Source: Quillaja saponaria
Taxonomy: Eukaryota > Streptophyta > Magnoliopsida > Fabales > Quillajaceae
DNA: 64,000 bases
Reading direction: 5' to 3'
NCBI GenBank assembly: GCA_029379385.1
Contig: CM055612.1
Location: forward strand, 2,914,001-2,978,000
The notes beneath the pieces were generated by a model. It was not told the DNA's origin, ran no database searches, and saw only the letters and a list, made by a program, of their open reading frames with translations. This document shows, piece after piece, positions 23,663 to 36,170 of the stretch (the stretch's first letter is position 1; each line of letters opens with the position of its first letter). Both the position numbers and the translations under genes were made by a program.

Positions 23663-26127
23663 CTACAAGCTTTTCCTTCGATTCATCTCTGCATACATTT
23701 CCTCAATCATTGGTTTCCATAGCCTAACACGAGCATTTATAAACCAGTTGGATACCTGGTTCAGACAATTAAAGATGAGGCAAGCATAGTTTATGAAAGA
23801 AGTTTTGGATTGACAAAAGAAATCTAGAAATAACAGGATGTAAAGGAAAACAAGTACAAAAAAGTTATGGAGAAGAAAGCACTCTGTTCTCAGAGAAAAC
23901 ATTCATAATCATGTTTTATTTTCAAAATCATGTGGTGCAGGAGCAATAATAACAGTAACTACCTGGCTTCTCGTCAATCCACTTTTTACTGCAAGCAAAT
24001 GCTTCTCTGCATCTTTAGGATACCTGAAATAAATAAAATTTATGAGATAGTTAATTTCTTATATTTCGTTGGCTTTGGCAAAAAAGAAAAGAAAAAAAAA
24101 ACTTTCTTGGCATTAATAAACAAGATATGTTTTGGTAAGACAGCTCACGGGTGAAGGAAGTTCTGAAACATCCAAGCTCGGAGAACTGAGACAGATCTTT
24201 CTGGCAAGCCTCTCTGCGGTCTCCATAATTGATGATCCTTTCTTTTTAACTGCTGGAGAGCCCACTGCTTTTGGATGAATGAAGTGTCAATACACCTTTC
24301 TTTCTCTTCTAAGCATGAGTTGGTCAAATTTGCTCCAGTTGCAAGAATGTAGTTGCTAATTCTCTCTCTCAAATCCTTGTACAAGTAAGAGACTGTGTGA
24401 AGCGCAAAATGAGCATGTATTCGAGGGTCCAACTCAGCAGCAGCATGGAATGCAGATACGACAGTATGTACCTCATTCAGGCATTGATTATAATGGTCAT
24501 CAACCTGAGTAGGCAAAAAGTCAAATATTTATGACTTCCAAGTGTCAAAAACAGTTGGTGCAAGCAAAACACCCCCCCCTCCCAAAAGAAAAAGAAAAGA
24601 AACAGAGCTAATTAAATTAAGCATGTTAGAAATTTGATATATTCAGCTCAGAACTTTCATAATCAAGCTTTTCCTAAACAAACCATGGTCAGAAATGGGC
24701 TTGCCTTAAAGAAAGATACTTCATTTGATAAAAATAGCATGGTCAATCAATGGTATAGTGTTAATTTATGATCAGTTTTCCTCCTTAGACATTAATTCAA
24801 TTTTAACCTAACCAAGTTCAGCTTCTCTATTCATGAATACTAATAAGAAATGAGAATATGAAAATAACATAATCACATTATTTTATTTGACCAGGATATG
24901 ATCAATGCTAATACCAAATGACAGAACTCTAGGATGAAGCATGCTACCAGTTGTAGAAGTGTCAGTAGTTGGTTTTTCCTAGCTTCAACTGCACGTCTTT
25001 GTAATGTGGACTCCGTTTGAACTTCAAAAGTAGTATCAGCACTGGGACTTGTTGCTAATGTTCTCTTCTTGGCCAGGAAACTTGTGTTTAATGTATTTCC
25101 CCCAATCCTAATCCCAGCAGTTGAAAGGTTTATGTCTTCCATGTTTTCTAGTGAATAATTTGCAACTTGTGCAAGTATTTCCTGAATTCCCTGGAGATAT
25201 CTTGATCCCAAAATTACTTGAGAGAACTCATGTCTATTAGAACCAAATCTTATAGAAACCTCTCTACTGTCACTGGAGGTTTGTTCCAGGCTTGACCTTG
25301 TTCCATCCAGGCAACGGAGAGTCACATCAGAACAACTTACTCCTGAGCAACGATCTGCAATGTTTGTCCTGTTAATGACAGAAGGCTGAGATGATGCAAG
25401 ACTTAGGGAGAGCTCATTAGTGATTTTAGAGGGATTGTACCAATGATTTGTTGCCAAGTTTGCAGTACTTTGTGAAATCCATCCATTAGGATCCAGTTTT
25501 CCAATAGATGAATAAGGTTGACACCCGGTTCTTATTGTTCGTATTTAGCCCAAGCTCAGAAGGTGAAGGAAATTTACTTGTATCCCACTGACCAAGTACT
25601 TCTTCATATCCACAACCACCGGAGGTTGCAGACAAAGAATTTGAGGCATTGGGGCAACTATTTGACATGTATGTCCCCAATAGTTCCAATGGATAGACTG
25701 GAGCTGATAAAACTTCTGATTTCTCTAAATTTTCTTGAAGACCAATTTTTGCAGCAAGAAAAGCTAGCGAAGCAGCAGAAATAGGTGTTCCTCCAGCCAA
25801 TTGCTCTTGAAACTCAGTGTTAGCCATGGGACATGAAGTGACAAGTGAATCATCCCTCACAACATTCCTCCCAAGCAATGAAACTAATGAATTACAATCG
25901 TCAATATTTACAGGATTTGTTGAGTGAAAATCAGCATGGAAGTTATTTACGGATTGACGTTGCACAATCATTGAAATTCTATCTGTATAGTGGTTCTGAT
26001 CATTAAGGTCAAATGAATCAGACTGAACCAGTGAGTCTTGAGCTGAAGGGGGTAGGATTCCTTCAATGGAAACCGAATTTTGGAAAACCATGTCACCTGG
26101 AATATTGAACCTATCATTCTCCATCAT
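23663..26127 (-). CDS. ATH1: BELL-type TALE homeodomain protein, ATH1-like, frameshifted in exon 1
   Basis: Four coding exons: 26127-24948, 24504-24149, 24023-23963, 23755-23663. The start is [15 protein letters not shown]. Exon 1 carries [14 protein letters not shown], the SKY-type box [20 protein letters not shown], and the start of the POX/BELL domain ([15 protein letters not shown]). Exon 2 has [20 protein letters not shown] and the homeodomain start [19 protein letters not shown]. Exons 3-4 complete the homeodomain (LTRSQ, then [16 protein letters not shown]) and end NRRKSL. ATH1 is a nuclear regulator of meristem, boundary and flowering-time control that pairs with KNOX proteins (family knowledge). 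Exon 1 is 1,180 nt, one base too many. The frame used up to SPSELGLN is left near 25540-25550, and the homologous frame resumes at [12 protein letters not shown]. An extra base in an A triplet there would explain it. As written, the POX and homeodomain regions are out of frame. The corrected length would be about 562 aa. Confidence 0.9.
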
Positions 26128-29100
26128 ATACTACTGGTCCTTACGTTTTCTTATGTTATGTCAGGCAGCTTGACTTCAATAACAGCATTTCACTCCATTA
26201 CAAAATCATCTTGCTAATAGAGGGGCAGAAAGTAAATGATCAGCGTCTTCAAACTTAATTTTCTGCTTGTAGGTAATATTACCCTGAGACAAGAATATGA
26301 AACGATGACAATATAATTCACTATAGCCCACAAGCTTCAAAACGAAAGATAAACAGCCATAGCAGGTTTTAAAATTTAATCCAGTCTCTGCTAAAGATTA
26401 CCTAGGACATTCAAACCTACTATTACTTTTCTTCTCCCCCAAGAGGCGCAGGCACATACAAACACAAAAGCCCAAGGTGAAATTAACAAATGCCTGAAAA
26501 GAAAATTTAACAAGTTGTGGGAATTAGGGAAAAAAAGAAAGAAGCACAAATGCTACCATGTGACAGACTTAGCACAGGTCAGCCTCGTAGCTTTACCAAG
26601 CATCTGTAAGACATAAATATTAGGTGGAGACTGGAGACGGTTTAAATTGTTAAATTAACAAGGTATAATCACCGTACCATATCCTAATCCTGTCTTTCCG
26701 GTCTCCTTTTTTTCCCTAAGATGTAACCCAATGAAGAATTTAGAAAATGACTGCTTGATAAAGCTATTTTTGATCAGTCTGGGCTATGCCATAAACAACA
26801 AAATAATCCAGGGGAGAAAGCAGGAAATGAATAATAGATAGTGCAGCATCCTATAAATTTAGCATGAGCTGGAAACTAGAAAGAGACAACACATATAAAG
26901 GCCTAAAATTCAAGAGTTTGCCTCCAAAAAACAAAAAATGATTACGGAGGATGCACATGACCACAACTAACCTTCCCGTTTATCTGCAGAGGGAGCTATC
27001 ACCCTCCAAAAACCAACAACTGATTACAATTCCCCCTACCGATTTTCCCAGACAAACCAAAACTCGTCCAGAGCTTTACTAGATAAAATGGCTCATTCAT
27101 CCCACACCAATTGGAACTATATGCAATTTTCCTCCGAGAACCGAAAAGAAGCTGTGGCTGTTCCAAGATCACCAATAATCAGAAATCATATCTCTCTTCC
27201 TCTCCATAAAAGATCAAGCAAAAGTCACAGGAAGAGCAGTAGAGACTAAAGAACTTTAATTTCTCTTTAACAAATAGAACAAGGACAAGAAAGCTAACAA
27301 GAAGTTGTCCATTACCTTATCTTTCTCAAACCACACCAACTTCAAAAGCCAACAACAGAAAGTGGGTTAAATCTTTTGCATGAACAGAAAATTTTAATTT
27401 TCTTCAAGAACCCAAAACCCAAGATTCATTATCTCCCTTTTTTCGTCACCATATTTAATGCTTAAAGCGTTTGTAGTTCTTGCAAATAATAAATGACATC
27501 CATCTCAGAGAATCCATTCAAAGAAGAAACAGTGTATCGAAAGGCAACAAAATATATCAAGGAAAAGGAGAAAAAGGACCGTTGCAGCAGAGGGGTGGAT
27601 ATAAATGTAATGGACCCATTTATTAAGATAGAGGGAGGAAGAAGAGCCACACAAGAGTAATACAAGAAGACAGAGACAGAGAGAAACACATTACTCTTTT
27701 GGTGCTGTGCCACTCATTTCTGTTACAGGCTTTGGAGGGCCCATCCCTTCCCCCTCTCTGAATTCTTTTGTCCTCCTCGCCACATCTCATTATCTGCTTC
27801 TCTGCAATGATCACAATCAAAATATCTGTAATCGCTCTGTTCGAACTTCTGTCCATGCCAGGCCCTCTCAGAGCCATTTTCAGAGAAAGTCCCTTACTTT
27901 TTACCCATTTTAAGACAACAAGCTAATGTGATGAGAAAAGAGTAAGAAACTCTCATACTTTCCTTCAGAATCTAACAAGTAAAGGCAAAAGGGAATTGAA
28001 ATGTGAAGAGAGAGAACACTATTTTTTTAGCAGTGTACTTCTTTGGTATAAAGAGAGAGAAGACAGATGAAATGGTGATGTAAGCAAAAGCTAAAAGTGA
28101 TGAGAAAATCTAGTAGTAAGATCTTCGAAGAATTTATTGGAGCAACCCATCAATACTTCTTTTTCGGCTCTCTTTGCATGGGCCAATCCCATGGGCCCTT
28201 ACACTAATGTGTATGGCAGATAATCATAATAATTAGTATAAGTCACAACTTATATACAGAGATGAAACAGTGGTATCAGGTGATCTTTGTATTATATTCT
28301 GAATTTCTGGGATCATGATTAGGGATCAAGCTCACGGATCCAAAGGGTGTTCTGGGGATGTGATTACACAATATGCATGACAGTGTTTGTTTGAATGTAT
28401 CAGTCACGTGATTTGCTTAAAGGCCGTAAATATTAAATAAACCAATTAATTATCCTTCTTTGCCGTGTTCTAGTTATTTGCTTCTAATCTAAGAGTATAT
28501 GAACTCCTAATCATCACGGTAAACAAGATTATTTATGTCCCACCCATTGAAGCAAATCAAGATAATGTTATATCTTTAGTAAGGAATTCATTAATCACTC
28601 ATATTCATTAGATAAATAAAATGTGTTGCCTGAATGGTAAAAAAGAACATAAGAACTATTACAGCTAGATTTATTAGATTAAATAGGAAAGACAGGAATT
28701 ACTGCTGACTTTCTATGTCTACCTCTAGCATAGTTAAATACTTAATAGTGGGTCTATACCAAAAAAAAAAATTAATAGTGGGCAGCAGTCGTCAGGCTTC
28801 TGTTTGCCGTGTTACTGTTACCCTGTGCAATAGAAACCGCAAATGGGTGAAATTGGTTCAATCTATAGGTTGCCTTTAATGCCTACCACACTTTTGTAAT
28901 TGCCACTGGATAAAAGATAAACACAGGAAATTAAATGTGAAATTTCACCAGCAAAAATTACAGGAGTTGTACTTGTTACCTCATGCTGTAGAAACAGAGA
29001 ACAAAACTAGGATATTACTTGCAACCTACTCTGTCGCTACTGTTTATCACTGTATCCTTTCCTTGAACTTTGCAATTGAGGAAATTTATTGAGCATGTCG

Positions 29101-30493
29101 TCGGCATGCTTCATCTTTTTTCTTCATATACATTTGTACAAAGCGCCTAAATTGGTGAGAGGTGACTCAACTTTATGAATAGTGAAAGTAGTGGTATTGT
29201 TCCCCTTTATTATAAACTAAAAAGGAAAATGTAAATTGGATGACAAATATGGATCAAAAATAATGTTCTTACTAAAGAAACAAAAAGAAAGAGAAAGTGA
29301 AAAAATCCAAATCTCAGATCCATTGCTGACAGTAAAGGTTCATGTGGGCTGTTCCTGACAAATTAGAGAAGCCCAAGGTTTTGAGAGTGGCTAGTGAAGA
29401 AAAGCCCAATCCAAATTGTTGATATGAATTGAGAGCAGCCCGTGTTGTTATGGGCTCCCCTAATCTTTTTTTCTTTTTTTTTTCTTTCTTAGGGAGAGGC
29501 TTGTGACTTGGGAGGGAGAATTGAAAAAAATAAAACCCCATACCACCACCAAGGTTTCATCATTTTAACTTATTTGAGATTACTTTGGGTGCTTTTCCAA
29601 GGATTCAAGTATAACTCGCATTCAAAAGCTAGCTTGTGCGGGAGAAAGAGGTCCAATCTTTAATATAACACACTCAATTGTTTTTTACCTGTAATTTGAG
29701 ACTTTACTTTTAGCCAATAACAAATTCCATCACACGAATTTTTTATCTTAACAATATTGGAGTTAATCTCGACAAAATTTATGAATCTTAAAAGGTGCAT
29801 ATTTAATTTGTCTCAAACAAATTTTGAATTTAGGTAGTGCTTATATTATTATCACTCGAGTATCCATGTAAAAATAAATTTTGCGATGTTTGTAATATAT
29901 GAATTTGAATTCACTTCGGAGAGGGAGGAGAGAGAAGACACAATGCCTTCACTCCCAAACTAGAGATTAGAGATTGAATAGAAAGAGGATTTGTATGAGG
30001 GTCTTAAGCCTCAAGTTTGCTCACAAGTCACCCACAAGATCTTATCAAACTTTAGTGTCCTGGCCGTTGAATTAAGGGTTGACATTTGTGCCACTAGTAA
30101 AGCTCTTCGTATTTAATTAACTTTTTCTAAATAGAGTACAATACATGAAAACTAGCTGATAACAAGTTATCTTGTGATTTTTATTTTGAAATCACCAATG
30201 CAACTATGTTTGCTAGTGGCTGAAATGTCATATATTTTATTTTTTTTGATAATTGGAGGAGTTTGTTATTTAATAATCTATTAAATAACCAAAACAGATT
30301 CATATTTAATAATATATTAATTGTAGATTGAGAAATCAATTAATTACTTCCAAAGATGGCAAGCTCATAAGTCATAACAATAAAATAAAACATGCATGAA
30401 CTCCCCCAACAAATTAAACAAATGTATGAAAAATATACGAAACAATATTCCAACTTGCTAGAATTAGCTCAATAAAGATTGACTACCATACCA
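26128..30493. other. ATH1 upstream/5' leader region and intergenic DNA
   Basis: The first ~1.9 kb upstream of the ATH1 start is moderately AT-rich, with several short upstream ATGs and a purine-rich stretch at about 27,540-27,700. This is plausibly promoter and long 5' leader, with a leader intron possible but not proven. From 28 to 30.5 kb no gene is recognised. Minus-strand ORFs near 27.5-27.9 kb and 29.3-29.5 kb are low-complexity or unrecognised. Confidence 0.45.
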
Positions 30494-30808
30494 TTATTCT
30501 TGTCCATGCAATTTAGCCATAGCCACCACCCCAAGCTTTTGCAGGTTCAAATTTACAACAGTATCCACAAACATCTTTGTATCTTCTCCAGTATTTCCTT
30601 CTGGTATGTCTACAATAAAAGACTCTAACACAATAGTATGATCATAATTTTTGTCTAAGTCGTATTTTTTAATAAATTCATTAAGAGTAGTAACCGATCG
30701 ATAATTATATAACCTATGCTCTCCACCCACAACCCTAAAACTTAATACATGCTTCTCATCATCCAAAATCTTTAACCTTTCGGTGCTCGTTGATGCCGGT
30801 AAGCCTGA
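30494..30808 (-). pseudogene. PYL2-like ABA receptor, 5'-truncated remnant
   Basis: An open frame encodes the C-terminal half of a PYR/PYL/RCAR abscisic-acid receptor: the gate [20 protein letters not shown], the latch region [16 protein letters not shown], and [22 protein letters not shown]-terminal helix ([18 protein letters not shown]) precedes the stop. The wording fits the PYL2 branch of the dimeric receptors. The first ~85-90 residues of the START-like fold are missing, including the helix and the lysine that holds the ABA carboxylate. Upstream of SGLPAS the frame has no ATG (the nearest start-like codon is GTG) and no homology. The remaining half is free of stops, so the truncation is recent, or an upstream exon was displaced. 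Function as a receptor is unlikely. Confidence 0.82.
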
Positions 30809-31555
30809 AAATAGATTGTTCACACTATTTTCGCCAATAGATACTTTGAGAAGTTCTTTGTGACTAAATAATTACCCATTATTATATAGTTTCCAACCTT
30901 TTCTGTGTCGGTCTTGAGAAGGGTAGAGGAGGAGAGGGAGGAGCAGAATGCTATGGTCCTTTCAATACGACAAGAGCTTAACAGGCAACAGAGAGTAACT
31001 GCACAAGACTGACCAGTTTTGTCTTTCTCAAACCCTAGAATTACTACTTCACTATTGGACCTACCTCCTGTGGCATTTTCTTGCTTCGGCAAATACCAAG
31101 TATCAAATACCAAATGGGAGACACCCACACCTGACTCCACCCTTTAAGTAATAAATAGTAACCTTACTTCCTAAATCAAAGTTTACACCAGTTTTGGCAC
31201 CATGTTTCAACACACATGGATATCTCTGTCATCTTTGGGTTACTAGCTTCAGCAGACAGCAGTCAGTCAGCTTAGTTTTAAAACAAAAACCTAAGTAACT
31301 AAAAATTAAGGTAATATGTACATACCCTCCACATCTTCATGCTAATGATGTCACATATTACACTTTTTTTCCACTTACAAACTCACTAACCCAACACATA
31401 TTTTCCTTCTGGATATATTTCCTTTTCCAAATCAAGCATAATCCACTAAAATGCTACTAACATTGGAAAAAATCTACTAGACTACATACGAGGATCCGGG
31501 AAATCCTACGGCAGACCTCTTTTGGGGGGCCAATCCCATGGGACCTTGGAGCATT
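30809..31555. other. Non-coding junction upstream of the PYL2 remnant
   Basis: A minus-strand open frame (30820-31140, no ATG) contains SHLVFDTWYLPKQENATGG and matches nothing I know. It marks DNA that replaced the lost N-terminal half of the PYL2-like gene. The stretch 31,150-31,555 holds the HDA2 3' UTR side with no other feature. Confidence 0.4.
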
Positions 31556-34494
31556 TCATATAGTCGCCTGTCTCATGTCAATCAAGCATTTCTTCGAGAG
31601 ATTCACTATTGAATCTGCAATTACTCTAGCACTAGACTTCATGTAACCACCTGCAACATAAGAAAAAAATAAATTATAAAAGATTTGCAGCACATATGAC
31701 AACATATATTTTACAAGAAGCTCCAAGAGAAAACTGTATGAAATTTTGCAATAGTTGTGTGCACTTTCACATGAGCTATCCAGGACCTAGTTTCACTTCT
31801 CATTTCATTCATGGCCTTCTCAAATGCAACATGTATGACTTATAAGGTTGTGTACCTTATAGTGAACACTGAACAGTGGTTGACACTATATATTCAGAAA
31901 GATAGAGACAGCACAAAGGAATTTCGTGCAAGATATCGTCCTGAACAAATACAGTATAATTCTGGATTCTATTTCCAAGAAGTGATGGTTGCAAAGAGAA
32001 TCATGAGAAGCACACGGTCATGAAAGTGGCCAATGCTAGGTCACTCAAACTGAGGAGTATATAAAGCACTAATCGTTATGTTAAGATAGGTCTTTGCATA
32101 CTACTTTCTTGTGTGAGCCTATACGTGTGTTAGAGAGAGAGAGATGGAGGACCTGATGTGAGCATGACTATAGGAACTTTCCTTTCACGAGCAAATTGGA
32201 AAACTTTCTCATCCCTAATAGCAATTCCTTCAGGACTGATCTGTAGACAAAAGTCAACATAAGTACCATCAATGGGAACCTGGGCAACTCAAAAAGGCAA
32301 TTTTCATCACAGGAATCTCTGTCAATTTACACGTAGAAAGTGAGGTCTACAAATATAGCCAGGCAAATGAAGTTGAAAAGAATGAATTCCACTACAATCA
32401 AATGGATCCAAACTCGATATATTACCTTCAACCTGCCCAATGGATCACCATCTAAGATGTCAGTTCCTGCGTTATAAACCACCAACTCAGGGTCAAACCT
32501 ATTTCCAGCAACCTATAATCACATAAAGAAATGTTGAATGTCAAACATAATTTGTTCCCTTTAGTTGTTTTCAACTTATAGGTAATTCTCCATAGCATAT
32601 GCCTGATGGTATCATTTTTGTTGCAAAAACAAATTATTGAGAAAGAATACAACGGAACCTCACTTGACTTACTTAAGTTTGAGAAAGCTCTCTGATGTTT
32701 TATTCAATCAAAATCAGCCTTTTATAGGCAGTACACTAACAGCTAGTTCCAACAAAATAGGAACCACTAGTCAACTGAATAGAAACATACTGGAAACAGG
32801 TTACTCTGTAACCAAACTCCTGAAGACTAGGACACTAAGAAACTCCTAAAGACTAGGACAATAGGAAACACACTTCAACAGATAACAAAGACTAATTCAA
32901 CTCTCAACAATTTTCACCATACCAAGGTCACTATATATAGAGTCTACCATGACAAAAAATAAATTGTCTTAAATACTATTTTTCGAGTACGGCATGGACA
33001 CCATTAACTAGACTGTCTACACCATCATGTAGTAAACCACAGCCATAGCACCTTGGTAAATCACCTAGATCTATCCTCGCAAGCATTATGCAGGGATGGG
33101 AGATCTGACAGTCATTTATAAGAGATATTTCAGGAGCACTCAACCTCAGTATGCATATAATCACACAGGAGAAAGCTATACCTATAATGAACGGGTTTCG
33201 TGGACATACCAGAAGTTGCTAGTAGAGGAGAATCCAACAACCAAATAAACTTATTCAAAGTTCAAACTAACATATATAGATGACAGTGATGTTGAAAATG
33301 ATATTAAAAACAAACACATACCTCAAGTGCTTCATCTAATTTCCTCAGGTACTCATTTGTTAATGTCCCACTCTGTGCAAGTTGGAAGGAAAAATAGTAA
33401 TTATGATAGGGCCAGAATATAAACAGCTAAAAGCAAGGTGTTTAAGATTAGTTACCATAACTTCAACTTTCTGAGTAATGTATCTCCTTGCCTCATAATC
33501 CTATCAAGGGAGTTATTCAGAGAAACCATAGGTGTAAAACAAGAGATTATTACATGTTTACCTAAGATAAAAGAACAGATAACAATTTCAAGAGAAGGTG
33601 ACTTACTAATGGATATATTCCAGGATTGTACATATCAAGAATATAGACCCGTCCTGTTATTATAAACTCTTATCATTAAAATTATCAATCAAGGATTTAA
33701 TTGAACACCACAAGGAATATCTGTAACCATACCGTCATTGGAAAAATCCATTTCATGACCATTTCCTTGATGTGCATCAAGATCAATTATCATCACCCTG
33801 TAAATTTTGCAGATGATGACAATAAAAGCCTATTTATACAGCCATGCATGGAAATTGACTATAAGAAATGCCCAAATTATAGGTATTTCAGTCAACATGA
33901 TGTACCTGGACACATTCAATCGAGCAAAGGCATAGTGAATGCATAGAGAAATATCTGCATAAGCACAAAATCCACCTCCTTTTTCTGCAGAACAGTGATG
34001 AAATCCTCCTCCTACGTTAATAGCCCATCCTCTCTCTTTTGCAAGTTTTGCTGCCAAAATAGTTCCTCCCACCTGCATAAAATATATTGGTGTCACCCTA
34101 GTTTAAAAAGTTAAAACAAAATTCAAGACAAGTGACAATGTTACCTGTTTCCGGAATGGGCATAGAACCTTCTGCTGCACAAGACAATTGGGAAATAGTG
34201 CCACGGGAGGGACCTATGTTTAAGGGTAGAAACTAGTAAAATGATCTTTTATTACATGGAAACTATGAAATGCTCTTTCAATATCATTCAACCAGATCAG
34301 AGGCACTTGCTAAGATTACAGTTGGGAGCAAACAGTTGACCTATTGAACAAAGCATTAATGCAAACCAGTCACTTGCAAGTGTTTCAGAGCATCATATCA
34401 GTTTCTTTTCTTCTATCTTGTAGATATGCATTCCACTTTTGAACTAATTGAAGGAAACAGTTTAATAATAATAGAAATCCGGAGGCCCACAGCT

Positions 34495-34525
<31 letters not shown>

Positions 34526-36170
34526 GTGGTGTGGGAGGAGGGGCAGGGGGCATCAGTGAGGTTGATAGCATACACAACATGGAAGACATTTTCTAGCAAA
34601 TATACACAAGCTAGTGGAAAGTACCTCAATTATCATAGCAACATTAGAACTGTTCTTCAGGCTATTCAAGTATGATTCTGAATGTACCTATTAAAAAACC
34701 AGACAAACAATTAAGAATTAGCCATTCTGCTTATTTCACATTATTAAGTCACCCATTATTGCTCTATCCACAGGACAGGAATTGCAAGCTGAAGAATCAG
34801 TTTAGGTATCAATAAATCAGAATTTTAAGTGATCATTGTTTGAAACATCAGGTAAGGATTAATGACATTACATAGATCAACACATTGTTATATGTGTCCA
34901 GAAAAGAGAATAGAGAAAAAGATTAAAAAATTTCAAGCGACAGAGGCATTACAACAAGGAGATCATCCTTTGAAGCTTCCAGAGGCTCCACAATGCAATT
35001 TTTTTCCAGAGCACCATCCAAAATGAGATATCGGCAAATGCGACCCCATTTAGATGAATCAAATGGGTGCCTAATTAATATATAGTCAAAGGGAACATCA
35101 AAGTAACCAAGTCATACACAGTCCACAATCTTGGATTAGCCATATATGATATACTTTAATAATTCTAATGCAACCAGAATCTCATCCATTTTCTGTACTG
35201 CACTAATGTTGGTTGAGAAAGTATGCCGTGGCAGATCTTAAGAAACACAACAATTACATGAGAGACTTATGCCTGCAACTTTAAACAGATACGATAAACT
35301 TTGTGCAATTACCAAAAATATTAATCATATCAAAGACTTAAGCTGCAAGCATATGAAAGAGCTCATTACTGTTTACATTTTCCACAAAAAAATAAATAAA
35401 TAAATAAATTCTGTTAGTTAAATAAAATTCAACAGATAACCGACTTAGTACTTTATCTCACCTATAAACAAAATAAACCAAATGCCAGCAATGATCATTA
35501 AGCATTTCAAACCTTGCAGTAAAAGAAATTCCAAATATATTTCCTAATTGTGACTACTAAGCACTGAAAAAGTGAGCAAAATCAGAAAAAAGGTTCTAGA
35601 TACTCGCTGAAGTTTATTCTATAAATTGAAAATCCAAGGGATGAACAAACAATTTGCATGTCACTTTAAATAATTGAAAACCCCTAAACGGGCAACAAAA
35701 AGCTACGCAATGAACAGTGGAAACTACTAACTTCTAAGCAATCAAATAGATTAACAGATTAAATAAAAAAATAAAATTGTTTCTTACAGCTTCTCTATGC
35801 CAAGAAATGCTATATCGTATGAATCCGAGTAAATAAGAGGAACCTGTTTCATCAGAATTCTCAGAAACTGAAGCAAAATTCGTTGTGTACATAGAAAATA
35901 AAAGTATATATATGTTACCTTGGTGATAGGAACATCGAAGTAGAGCTTGCTAGAGAGAATTCGACCGTGGCGGAGGGTTTCAGCGTCGTTTGTTGTGGAA
36001 GAAGAAGAAGAGGAAGACATAGATACTCCGGAGGCAAAGGTAGAATTTCGGAGAAGATAGCGACCGAAACTGTGAGTAAGCTTCACCGTGGCGACCGTGA
36101 AGAACAAAAAAACAGTAGAATTAAAGAGATTCCGAGTTGACTCGGTACTGATACTAGGCACAAAATTCAT
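31556..36170 (-). CDS. HDA2: Class IV histone deacetylase, HDA2-like
   Basis: This is a complete 13-exon gene. Exons: 36170 (or 36020)-35919, 35843-35788, 35070-34953, 34687-34625, 34213-34145, 34072-33906, 33797-33733, 33653-33607, 33500-33456, 33372-33322, 32512-32426, 32240-32153, 31650-31556. From the inner ATG (36020) the CDS is 1,053 nt (350 aa). From the upstream in-frame ATG (36170) it is 400 aa, adding a hydrophobic and basic N-terminus that may be a targeting or membrane segment. Zinc-hydrolase motifs are present: GGTILAAKLAKERGW, the catalytic histidine pair GGGFHHCS, IIDLDAHQGNGHE (metal ligands), NAGTDILDGDPLGRLK, and LTSGGYMKSSARV with the catalytic tyrosine. It is the plant relative of HDAC11. 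All splice phases agree and there are no frame breaks, despite a solo LTR and a G22 run in introns. Confidence 0.94.
32619..32909 (-). mobile_element. Solo LTR of a Ty1/copia-type retrotransposon
   Basis: This is a 291 bp element between HDA2 exons 10 and 11. On the minus strand it begins TGTTGAGAGTTG and ends TTTGCAACA (TGTTG..CAACA ends). It contains a TATA-like CCTATAAAAGG and, downstream, a polyadenylation-like GAATAAAAC, in the order expected for an LTR promoter and R region. It is flanked by a perfect 5 bp duplication ATTTT (32614-32618 and 32910-32914). No internal domain or second LTR is present, so it is the product of LTR-LTR recombination. Confidence 0.85.
34505..34526. repeat. G22 homopolymer in an HDA2 intron
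   Basis: This is an uninterrupted run of 22 G, preceded by T-rich sequence and followed by a G-rich patch. It is very unusual for an AT-rich intron and hard to sequence accurately. Confidence 0.9.

Noticed and set aside
30820..31140. Minus-strand open frame upstream of the PYL2 remnant as its N-terminal half
   Set aside because: It starts at GTG, not ATG, and has none of the START-domain residues expected for a PYL N-terminus.
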